From Pseudomonadota bacterium (GTDB lineage Bacteria > Pseudomonadota > Alphaproteobacteria > Thalassobaculales > Thalassobaculaceae): a stretch of DNA of 6,432 bases. The stretch is from positions 1-6,432 of the forward strand of contig JAQBUJ010000196.1 in assembly GCA_027623845.1 (NCBI GenBank), in the 5' to 3' direction. The notes under the pieces were generated by a model. That model was not told the origin of the DNA, did not search any database, and saw nothing but the letters and a program-made list of their open reading frames with translations. Below, in pieces: positions 1 through 5,654 of the stretch. The first letter of the stretch is position 1. Every line of letters starts with the position of its first letter. Position numbers and translations under genes: made by a program.

Positions 1-1
1 C

Positions 2-349
2 GAGACTTTCGGCGCCCCGCTCTCGTCGCGTCAAGGCATCCAGTGGATGCTGGTGGAGAACGAGATCGATATTCGCGCGGCGCGGTTGCTGGTGCTCGAC
101 GCGGCCTCCAAGGCTGATCGGGGCGAGCCGTTTCGCACCGAGTCGGCGATCGCCAAACTGGTTTGCTCCGAGAACGGCTTCAAGGTGGTCGATCGCTCGA
201 TGCAGATCCATGGCGGGCTTGGCGTCGCCAAGGACCTGCCGTTGGAACGCTGGTTCCGCGAGATGCGGATCCGGCGCATCGGTGAGGGACCGAGCGAGGT
301 GCAAAAGCATGTCATCGCCCGCGACATCATCGGCGGCTCGCTGCGTTAG
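2..349 (+). CDS. Acyl-CoA dehydrogenase, C-terminal part (5' end outside the window)
   Basis: The open frame enters from the left edge and gives the last 115 residues of a flavoprotein that oxidises acyl-CoA to trans-2-enoyl-CoA, passing electrons to ETF. What is visible is the C-terminal helical domain. It starts near ETFGAPLSSRQGIQWML and continues through the family block QIHGGLGVAKDLPLERWF (the conserved Q-HGG-G segment near the flavin of the partner subunit) to RRIGEGPSEVQKHVIARDI. In that last block the Glu encoded at 284-286 aligns with the catalytic base of medium-chain dehydrogenases (the Glu of the YEGT motif). The preceding Tyr is Gly here, and EGPSE replaces EGTSQ, as in many bacterial FadE-like members. 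A methionine codon at 47 is internal, because the homologous sequence extends upstream of it. The chain-length or substrate class cannot be decided from this fragment. The family call is firm; the specific reaction is inferred. Confidence 0.95.
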   Translation, partial: ETFGAPLSSRQGIQWMLVENEIDIRAARLLVLDAASKADRGEPFRTESAIAKLVCSENGFKVVDRSMQIHGGLGVAKDLPLERWFREMRIRRIGEGPSEVQKHVIARDIIGGSLR

Positions 350-425
350 GGCAGGGGGCGAAATCTAACGCTTGGCGCCCAGGACACGACCAGATGAATC
401 CTTAGTATCACCGCGCGCCATTTAT

Positions 426-430
426 GGAGG
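426..430 (+). promoter_or_regulatory. Ribosome binding site of the thioesterase gene
   Basis: A perfect GGAGG core lies 9 nt before the ATG at 440. The in-frame TTG at 434 would be only 3 nt away, too close for normal initiation. This site therefore decides for the ATG at 440. Confidence 0.75.
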
Positions 431-439
431 ACATTGGGT

Positions 440-859
440 ATGCAGAATAAGTTTAAGGAAGGTAATACGACCACCCGGCGCGTCACCGTGGACCCGTCGC
501 GGACTATTGCCGTCGCCGGGGGGGGATTCAATGTCTACGCCACGCCGGAGATGATCCGGGACATTGAACAGACCTGCAAGCAATACATCCTGGAATTCGC
601 GGATGCAGGCGAGGATTCGGTCGGTACGCAGGTTAATATTTCCCATGTCGGCGCAACCTTGATGGGCATGTCGGTAGAGATCACCGCCACCGTCAAGACG
701 CTTGACCGCCGCCGCGTGGTTTTCGAAATATCTGTAAAGGACGATCTCGACGAGGTCGGCATCGGCACCCACGACCGGTTCATCACCGATGCCGCCAAAT
801 CGGCCGAGAGGTTACGCGCCAAGGCGGAAAAGGCCGGTATACTGGGGAAACAATCTTAG
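440..859 (+). CDS. FlK-type hotdog thioesterase (acyl-CoA thioesterase family)
   Basis: A 139-residue single-domain hotdog protein, the usual size for the fluoroacetyl-CoA thioesterase (FlK) family, which hydrolyses acyl-CoA thioesters as a dimer in the cytoplasm. Recognisable blocks are VYATPEMIRDIE (residues 32-43), SVGTQVNISHVGAT (60-73) and RRVVFEISVKDDLDEVGIGTHDR. From recall of Streptomyces cattleya FlK, its triad Thr42/Glu50/His76 lines up with Thr35, Glu43 and His69 here, and both spacings (8 and 26) are identical. The Gly corresponding to FlK Gly69 is also kept. The FlK lid residue Phe36 falls in a GGGF stretch, so fluoroacetyl-CoA specificity is not expected; a general short-chain or metabolite-repair thioesterase is more likely. 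The start is the ATG with GGAGG 9 nt upstream; a TTG two codons earlier is less likely. The gene follows the acyl-CoA dehydrogenase by 90 nt. Family call firm, substrate unknown. Confidence 0.88.
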   Translation: MQNKFKEGNTTTRRVTVDPSRTIAVAGGGFNVYATPEMIRDIEQTCKQYILEFADAGEDSVGTQVNISHVGATLMGMSVEITATVKTLDRRRVVFEISVKDDLDEVGIGTHDRFITDAAKSAERLRAKAEKAGILGKQS

Positions 860-1004
860 CCCAGTGGAGGGATGAGAGGTTGGTGGAATGATCGCATCAA
901 AAGCATCCCTGGGATCAACCTCGGACGAAATACACAATAGAGCGCGTGCTTGTCTCGCCGGTACCAAGCGTCAGATTGCATCCACCTAGGGTTAGGATTA
1001 TCGG

Positions 1005-2213
1005 ATGACCACCCCCGAACCGCGTTGGCCGCTGGAAGGCGTCAAAGTCCTCGACCTGGGGCAGATCTATAACGGGCCCTATGCCGGGTTCTTGCTGGCC
1101 CATGCCGGCGCCGATGTGGTCAAGGTCGAACCTCTCCAAGGAGAGGTGCTGCGCCAACGCGGCGGCGGCAGCGTTCCGCTGTCATTTGCGATGTTGAACA
1201 CCAACAAACGCGGCCTGGCCATCGACCTGAAGCATGCCGACGGTAAGGCATTGCTGCTGGAGCTGGTTCGACAGGCCGATGTGTTGCTGGAAAATTTCGC
1301 TCCCGGCGCCATGGAACGCCTGGGCTTGGGCGCCGAAACGTTGATGGCGGCCAACCCTCGACTGGTCTACGCGTCGGGCACCGGTTATGGCCTTTCCGGG
1401 CCGGCGCGGGACAATCTGGCGATGGATTTGACCGTGCAGGCGGTCGGCGGGGTGATGAGCGTCAATGGTCCGGCGGACGGCCCGCCGCTGAAGACCGGGC
1501 CGGCGATCTGTGATTTTGTTGGCGGCGTGCATCTTTATGGCGGGATCATGACCGCCTTGTTCGAGCGTTCGGTGACCGGCCGCGGCCGGGTGGTCGAAGT
1601 GGCGATGCAAGAGGCGATCTATCCGGTGCTCACCTCGAATATCGCAAGTTTGCACCGCAATGGCTGGCAGCAGCCGCCCCGGCGCGGCAATCAGCATCCC
1701 ACCCGTGGCTCAGCTCCGTACAATGTTTACTCAACGACGGACGGCCATATCGCGATCATTTGTGTTCAGGAAGCACATTGGCAAAACCTGCTTGAGGTCA
1801 TTGGCCGGGCCGATCTCAAGGACGATCCACGGTTCGCCTCGCAAGCGCTGCGGGCTGAGCATGAGGCGGTGATCGATGCGATCGTCGAGGCTTGGACGTC
1901 GGGGTTGGGTAAGTCTGAAGCGGCGGAAATGCTACGGTCCAATCGGGTGCCTGCCGCCCCGGTCCGCGACCTGGTCGAGGTGACCTCGGATGCGCATATG
2001 CATGAGCGGGGGATGTTGCAGGATATTCACCATCCGACCATGGGCGATGTGGTGTTGCCGACCAGCCCGCTACGCTTTCACGGCAGCCCCGATCCCTCGA
2101 TCAGGCTGGAACCCGATGTGGGCGGCGATACCGACACGGTTCTTGCCGATTGGTTGGGTCTGGATGCTGATGGCGTGTCGGCGCTAAGACGGGCCGGCGC
2201 CATCCGGGCCTGA
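1005..2213 (+). CDS. Class III CoA-transferase, CaiB/BaiF family
   Basis: A 402-residue protein of the formyl-CoA transferase/CaiB family, which moves CoA between an acyl-CoA and a free carboxylate through an aspartyl-CoA thioester. The N-terminal block LEGVKVLDLGQIYNGPYAG (residues 10-28), GADVVKVEP (35-43), NTNKRGLAIDLK (65-76), ADVLLENFAPGAMERLGLG (91-109) and NPRLVYASGTGYG (117-129) are all family signatures. Asp170, in the segment AICDFVGGVHLYGG, aligns with the catalytic Asp169 of oxalate formyl-CoA transferase. A second family block, RGSAPYNVYSTTDGHIAI, follows in the smaller domain, and the C-terminal part PAAPVRDLVEV...HERGM is also typical. Length is normal and nothing is broken. 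The ribosome binding site is weak (AGG at 994-996, 8 nt from the ATG). The hydrolase gene begins 25 nt downstream, suggesting cotranscription. The donor and acceptor acids cannot be told from sequence. Confidence 0.93.
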   Translation: MTTPEPRWPLEGVKVLDLGQIYNGPYAGFLLAHAGADVVKVEPLQGEVLRQRGGGSVPLSFAMLNTNKRGLAIDLKHADGKALLLELVRQADVLLENFAPGAMERLGLGAETLMAANPRLVYASGTGYGLSGPARDNLAMDLTVQAVGGVMSVNGPADGPPLKTGPAICDFVGGVHLYGGIMTALFERSVTGRGRVVEVAMQEAIYPVLTSNIASLHRNGWQQPPRRGNQHPTRGSAPYNVYSTTDGHIAIICVQEAHWQNLLEVIGRADLKDDPRFASQALRAEHEAVIDAIVEAWTSGLGKSEAAEMLRSNRVPAAPVRDLVEVTSDAHMHERGMLQDIHHPTMGDVVLPTSPLRFHGSPDPSIRLEPDVGGDTDTVLADWLGLDADGVSALRRAGAIRA

Positions 2214-2226
2214 TCTTCGCTAAGCC

Positions 2227-2231
2227 GGGAG
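2227..2231 (+). promoter_or_regulatory. Ribosome binding site of the hydrolase gene
   Basis: GGGAG lies 7 nt before the ATG at 2239, inside the 25-nt gap after the CoA-transferase stop. This leaves little room for a separate promoter and supports a two-gene transcript. Confidence 0.6.
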
Positions 2232-2238
2232 TAAGACG

Positions 2239-2958
2239 ATGTACGCCAAGCAAACCGTGAAGGTTCTCGACAGCGAGATGGAGGTGCTGGTCTTCGAGCC
2301 CGAAGGCGAGGGACCGCATCCCGGATTGATCGTCTGTCAGCACATCCCGGTCGCCCATGCCGGGCTTGAGCGCGACCCGTGGCAGATTGGCGTTGGCGAA
2401 CGTCTGGCTGCCGCCGGCTATGTGGTCGCCATGCCCTGGGTCTTTCATTGGTGGCCGGCTGACGCCGATATCGCTATCAAGCGCGAGGGGTTTCGCGATG
2501 ATTGGGCGGTCGCCGATCTGGCGGCGAGCTTTGATCTGTTGCAGTCCCACCGGGCTGTTGATGGTGAGCGGATCGGTATTATCGGTCATTGCTGGGGCGG
2601 GCGGGTCTCATGGCTCGGCGCTTGCCATAATCCCAAACTGAAGGCTTTGGTGACGCTCTATGGCGGGCGCATCAAAATATCCTTGGCGGATGATGCGACA
2701 CCGCCGATCGAGCTGGTCGACAAAATGGCCTGTTCAGTGCTCGGGCTGTTTGGCAATGACGATCAGAATCCCTCGCCGGGGGGTGTCGATGAGCTTGATG
2801 CGGCCCTCAGTCGCGCCGACGTCCCGCATGTGTTTCATCGCTATGACGGGGCGGGTCATGGTTTCCAGGACGACAGCAATCCGGATCGCTATCGTGAGGC
2901 GCAATCGAAAGACGCTTGGCGGAAGATTATCCGGTTTCTGGGAGAAACCTTGAATTGA
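2239..2958 (+). CDS. Dienelactone hydrolase family protein (alpha/beta hydrolase)
   Basis: A 239-residue alpha/beta hydrolase, close to the length of classical dienelactone hydrolase (about 236). The nucleophile elbow GHCWGG carries Cys118. The acid is Asp175 in LFGNDDQNPS, and the base is His207 in GAGHGF. This Cys-Asp-His order and spacing match DLH Cys123/Asp171/His202. No signal peptide is present, so the protein is cytoplasmic. Two DLH residues seem changed: Glu36 (QEIFG) is His35 here (QHIPV), and the substrate-binding Arg206 aligns with Asp211. A hydrophobic WVFHWW stretch (67-72) replaces the usual DLYAR segment. A true muconate-pathway dienelactone hydrolase is therefore doubtful; another ester, lactone or thioester is more likely. 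The gene follows the CoA-transferase closely and has a good ribosome binding site. Fold and triad are firm, substrate unknown. Confidence 0.9.
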   Translation: MYAKQTVKVLDSEMEVLVFEPEGEGPHPGLIVCQHIPVAHAGLERDPWQIGVGERLAAAGYVVAMPWVFHWWPADADIAIKREGFRDDWAVADLAASFDLLQSHRAVDGERIGIIGHCWGGRVSWLGACHNPKLKALVTLYGGRIKISLADDATPPIELVDKMACSVLGLFGNDDQNPSPGGVDELDAALSRADVPHVFHRYDGAGHGFQDDSNPDRYREAQSKDAWRKIIRFLGETLN

Positions 2959-2974
2959 GAGCGCCGTCTGCCAG

Positions 2975-3003
2975 CGACCCTGATTGTGGCGGAACAAGGG
3001 TCG
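2975..3003 (+). terminator. Hairpin downstream of the hydrolase gene, possible terminator without a T run
   Basis: CGACCC (2975-2980) pairs with GGGTCG (2998-3003). After a 3-nt bulge, TTGT (2984-2987) can pair with ACAA (2994-2997) around a 6-nt loop. The stem begins 17 nt after the hydrolase stop, a usual place for transcript ends. No T tract follows, so intrinsic termination is uncertain; it may instead protect a 3' end or be chance. Confidence 0.35.
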
Positions 3004-3030
3004 GGAATAAGCCGCTTGAAAAAGTGCGCG

Positions 3031-3077
3031 CGTCGGGCTTGGCGCGAACCCGGTGACGCCGTATCCTAGGCCCGACG
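3031..3077. repeat. Imperfect inverted repeat enclosing the bamD promoter
   Basis: CGTCGGGCTTGG (3031-3042) faces CTAGGCCCGACG (3066-3077). The outer 8 bp are perfect, and 10 of 12 positions match, with the two exceptions forming G-T pairs. The arms contain the proposed -35 and -10 elements. An inner GGCG (3041-3044) can pair with CGCC (3057-3060). It could be an operator, a transcript hairpin or chance in GC-rich DNA. Confidence 0.5.
3039..3067 (+). promoter_or_regulatory. Predicted sigma70-type promoter for bamD-recN-ligA
   Basis: TTGGCG (3039-3044) and TATCCT (3062-3067) are separated by exactly 17 nt, and each matches 4 of 6 consensus positions. A start near 3074 would leave a leader of roughly 30 nt before the bamD ATG. 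The position at the only sizeable gap before the housekeeping operon supports the call. It is a prediction from motif alone. Confidence 0.4.
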
Positions 3078-3102
3078 TCCAGCAACCCTTGATTCGGTAA
3101 TC

Positions 3103-3957
3103 ATGCGCCAGTATTCGGTATTCGTATCCAAGACTTTCACCCGGCCGCTGATCGCGATTTTCGCCGTCACCGCCCTGCTGGCCAGCGCCGGTTGCGGCGG
3201 CATAAGCGATAACGCCAAAGGAGCTGAGTATGTGGACCGGCCGGTCGAGGACCTTTACAACACCGCCGTCGATGCCGCCCTTGGCGGAAGTTTCCGCGAC
3301 GCCGCCCCGTTGTTCGACGAGGTGGAGCGCCAGCACCCTTATTCGGTGTGGGCGACCCAGGCGCAATTGATGGCCGCCTACGCGCTTTACCAGAGCAATC
3401 AATACGATGAGGCGGTTAACGCCCTGGATCGGTTTATCCAGCTCAATCCCAGTCACTCCAACGTCGATTATGCCTATTATCTGAAAGGCTTGACCTTTTA
3501 TGAGCAGATCGTCGATGTCGGTCGCGACCAAAAGCTGACCCGTGATGCGCTGGATACCTTTAACGAGGCGATCAAACGGTTCCCGCGCAGTAAATTCGCC
3601 CGCGACGCGCGGTTGAAGATTGATCTGGCGCGAAACCATCTCGCCGGTAAGGAAATGGAGATCGGTCGGTTTTATCTGACCCGTGGACAGCATTTGGCGG
3701 CGGTCAATCGATTCCGCTCGGTGATCCACGATTTCGATACCACCGAACAGGTTCCCGAGGCATTGCATCGGTTGACCGAAGCCTATCTGGCCTTGGGTCT
3801 TTCCGAGGAAGCCGCGAAGACGGCCGCCGTTCTTGGCCATAACTATCCGGGCAGTCAGTGGTACCAGGACAGCTACGCATTGATGACCACCGGTCAGCCG
3901 TATCGGGCAGGCGAGGACGACAAAGGCTTGCTCGGCCTCGGGCTGTGGATTTTCTGA
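3103..3957 (+). CDS. bamD: Outer membrane protein assembly factor BamD (lipoprotein, TPR)
   Basis: A 284-residue lipoprotein component of the BAM complex, which folds beta-barrel proteins into the outer membrane. The N-terminus has a basic start, a hydrophobic stretch (about residues 15-28) and a lipobox SAGC with the lipidated Cys31 encoded at 3193-3195. The residue after Cys is Gly, not Asp, consistent with transport to the outer membrane. The mature part consists of tetratricopeptide-like helix pairs: about 48-82 (PVEDLYNTAVDAAL...FDEVERQHPYS), 83-119 (AAYALYQSNQYDEAVNALDRF), and further repeats to about 250, including DALDTFNEAIKRFPRSKFA. The block HPYSVWATQAQLMAAYALY is typical of BamD/ComL proteins. 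Alphaproteobacterial members are somewhat longer than the E. coli protein (245), as here. No clear Shine-Dalgarno precedes the ATG, but the signal peptide fixes the start. It leads the operon with recN 7 nt downstream. Confidence 0.95.
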   Translation: MRQYSVFVSKTFTRPLIAIFAVTALLASAGCGGISDNAKGAEYVDRPVEDLYNTAVDAALGGSFRDAAPLFDEVERQHPYSVWATQAQLMAAYALYQSNQYDEAVNALDRFIQLNPSHSNVDYAYYLKGLTFYEQIVDVGRDQKLTRDALDTFNEAIKRFPRSKFARDARLKIDLARNHLAGKEMEIGRFYLTRGQHLAAVNRFRSVIHDFDTTEQVPEALHRLTEAYLALGLSEEAAKTAAVLGHNYPGSQWYQDSYALMTTGQPYRAGEDDKGLLGLGLWIF

Positions 3958-3964
3958 CCGGGCC

Positions 3965-5653
3965 ATGCTCAGCGGGCTATCGATTCGTGACATTGTTCTG
4001 GTCGACCGACTCGATCTGACTTTCAGCGGCGGTTTGTCGGTTCTGACCGGTGAGACCGGGGCCGGAAAATCGATTTTGCTTGATGCGTTGGGCTTGGCGT
4101 TGGGCGCGCGGGCCGATAGCGGTCTGGTGCGTCATGGCGCGACCCAGGCCAGTGTTACCGCCAGCTTTGAATTTTCCGACACCAAACCAGTGGAGGCCGT
4201 GCTCGACCAGGTTGGTTTGACGGGTGATGCGGTGCGCGACGGCGCCCTGCTGTTGCGCCGGGTGGTGTCGCTCGACGGTCGCAGCCGGGCTTTCGTCGAT
4301 GATCAACCCGTCAGCGTCGGAACCTTGCGCCGGCTTGGCGACGCCTTGGTGGAAATCCAGGGGCAGTTCGATGCCCATGGCTTGCTCGACCCGGGTACGC
4401 ACCGCCAGTTTCTCGACGATTTCGCCGATCATGGCGGGCTTCTCCGCGACACCGCCGCGGCCTTCGGCGCTTGGCTCGAGGCGCGGTCGTCCCATGAGAA
4501 GGCCAGCGCCGATATCGAGGAAGCCCGGGCGCGCGAAGCGTATTTGCGTGACGCGGTGGCGGAGTTTGATCAATTGGCTCCACTGCCCGGCGAAGAGAGC
4601 ACACTTAGCGAATTGCGCGCTATGCTCGCCAATGCCGGTCAGGTTATCGAGGGCATGGGTCAGGCGTTGGAGATGGTGGCGGCGGATGGCAGCGGCGCCG
4701 AAGCCATGGTCGCGGCGGCCCAGCGGGCGCTTGAGCGGATAGAGGATCGGGCCGGCAGTCGCCTGGGGCCGGCGTTGGCCGCCCTGGATCGGGCCTCGGT
4801 CGAGCTGCAGGAGGCGGAAACCGCCTTGGCCGGCATCGCCCAGGATATCGAGGCCGATACCGCACGCCTGGAGGAAGTCGACGACCGCCTGCACGCCTTG
4901 AGAGCTTTGGCCCGCAAGCATGGCGTGGAGCCGGCGACCCTGTCCGAGTCGCATGGCGAACTGACCGCCAAGCTTGAGGCGATGGACGCCGAGGGTGGTG
5001 TGCTCGCGGCGCTGGAGCAGGCGATGGCAACGGCGCGCAAGATCTATTTCAAGGCCGCCAAACGGCTCTCCGCCAGCCGCGCCGAAGCCGCCGCTCGGCT
5101 GGATGGCGCGGTCATGGACGAACTTCCGCCGCTGCGTCTGGAGAAGGCTCGTTTCAAGACCGCGCTGGAGGCCTTGGAGGAAAACCATTGGGCCGAGCAT
5201 GGACTGGACCGGGCCGTCTTTCAGGTCTCGACCAACCCCGGGACGCCGCTGGGACCACTCAACCGGATTGCGTCCGGCGGTGAGCTGTCGCGTCTGCTGC
5301 TGGCGTTGCGGGTGGCGCTAGCCGCGGCGAACCCATTGCCGACCCTGATCTTCGACGAGGTTGACGCCGGGGTTGGCGGCGCGGTGGCGGCGGCGGTCGG
5401 CGAGCGGTTGCAAAAGCTCGGCGCGCGATTGCAGGTTCTGGTGGTGACCCATTCTCCGCAAGTCGCCGCCAAGGGGGGCGAGCATTGGCGGATCGCCAAG
5501 TCCGGGGCCGGTGATCGGCTGGTCACCACCGCGACGACCCTTGACCAGGCCGAGCGTCAGGAGGAGATCGCCCGGATGCTCTCCGGCGAAGTCATCACCA
5601 ACGAGGCCCGAGCCGCCGCAGCGAGCCTTTTGCAGCGATCCTCCGGAGCTTGA
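3965..5653 (+). CDS. recN: DNA repair protein RecN (SMC-like ATPase)
   Basis: A full-length 562-residue RecN (E. coli about 553), an SMC-family ATPase that acts on DNA in double-strand break repair by recombination. The N-terminal head has LSIRDIVLVDRLDL and Walker A GETGAGKS (residues 29-36), then the block VEIQGQFDAHGLLDPGTHRQFLD, whose QFDAH...LL..H pattern is typical of RecN. A central coiled-coil region (roughly 155-370) is rich in Ala, Glu and Arg and is short compared with SMC proteins. The C-terminal head has the ABC signature SGGELSRLLLALR (from 437), Walker B TLIFDEVDAGVGG (460-472, with Asp464 and Glu465) and the switch His496 in VVTHSPQVAA. All ATPase motifs are intact. The start matches the usual RecN N-terminus, although no strong ribosome binding site is visible, which suggests translation coupled to bamD. 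I saw no LexA-like site just upstream. Confidence 0.97.
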   Translation: MLSGLSIRDIVLVDRLDLTFSGGLSVLTGETGAGKSILLDALGLALGARADSGLVRHGATQASVTASFEFSDTKPVEAVLDQVGLTGDAVRDGALLLRRVVSLDGRSRAFVDDQPVSVGTLRRLGDALVEIQGQFDAHGLLDPGTHRQFLDDFADHGGLLRDTAAAFGAWLEARSSHEKASADIEEARAREAYLRDAVAEFDQLAPLPGEESTLSELRAMLANAGQVIEGMGQALEMVAADGSGAEAMVAAAQRALERIEDRAGSRLGPALAALDRASVELQEAETALAGIAQDIEADTARLEEVDDRLHALRALARKHGVEPATLSESHGELTAKLEAMDAEGGVLAALEQAMATARKIYFKAAKRLSASRAEAAARLDGAVMDELPPLRLEKARFKTALEALEENHWAEHGLDRAVFQVSTNPGTPLGPLNRIASGGELSRLLLALRVALAAANPLPTLIFDEVDAGVGGAVAAAVGERLQKLGARLQVLVVTHSPQVAAKGGEHWRIAKSGAGDRLVTTATTLDQAERQEEIARMLSGEVITNEARAAAASLLQRSSGA

Positions 5654-5654
5654 G

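Noticed and set aside
356..380. GGGCG/CGCCC pairing after the acyl-CoA dehydrogenase stop as a terminator.
   Set aside because: Only 5 bp with a 15-nt loop and no T run follows; too weak in GC-rich DNA.
372..408. TTGGCG (372-377) with downstream TAGTAT (403-408) as a promoter for the thioesterase gene.
   Set aside because: The spacing is 25 nt, far from the usual 16-18, and no acceptable -10 lies at the right distance.
905..915. Palindrome ATCCC-T-GGGAT in the gap before the CoA-transferase.
   Set aside because: Arms of 5 bp around a single base cannot form a hairpin, and such a short palindrome is expected by chance.
872..940. A 22-codon frame starting at the ATG at 872, just after GGAGG.
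   Set aside because: Only 1 nt separates GGAGG from the ATG, which does not permit normal initiation, and the peptide shows no recognisable feature.
976..1001. TTGCAT and GATTAT before the CoA-transferase as a promoter.
   Set aside because: The spacer is only 14 nt and transcription would begin at the start codon itself.
2734..3993. Long open frame on the minus strand (419 codons) across the end of the hydrolase gene, the gap and bamD.
   Set aside because: It lies opposite two clearly recognised genes, shows no recognisable domain, and is the kind of open antisense frame that GC-rich coding DNA produces.
3977..5200. Long open frame on the minus strand (407 codons) opposite recN.
   Set aside because: RecN is unmistakable on the + strand with all ATPase motifs; the antisense frame has low-complexity Gly/Arg/Gln-rich sequence and no recognisable family.
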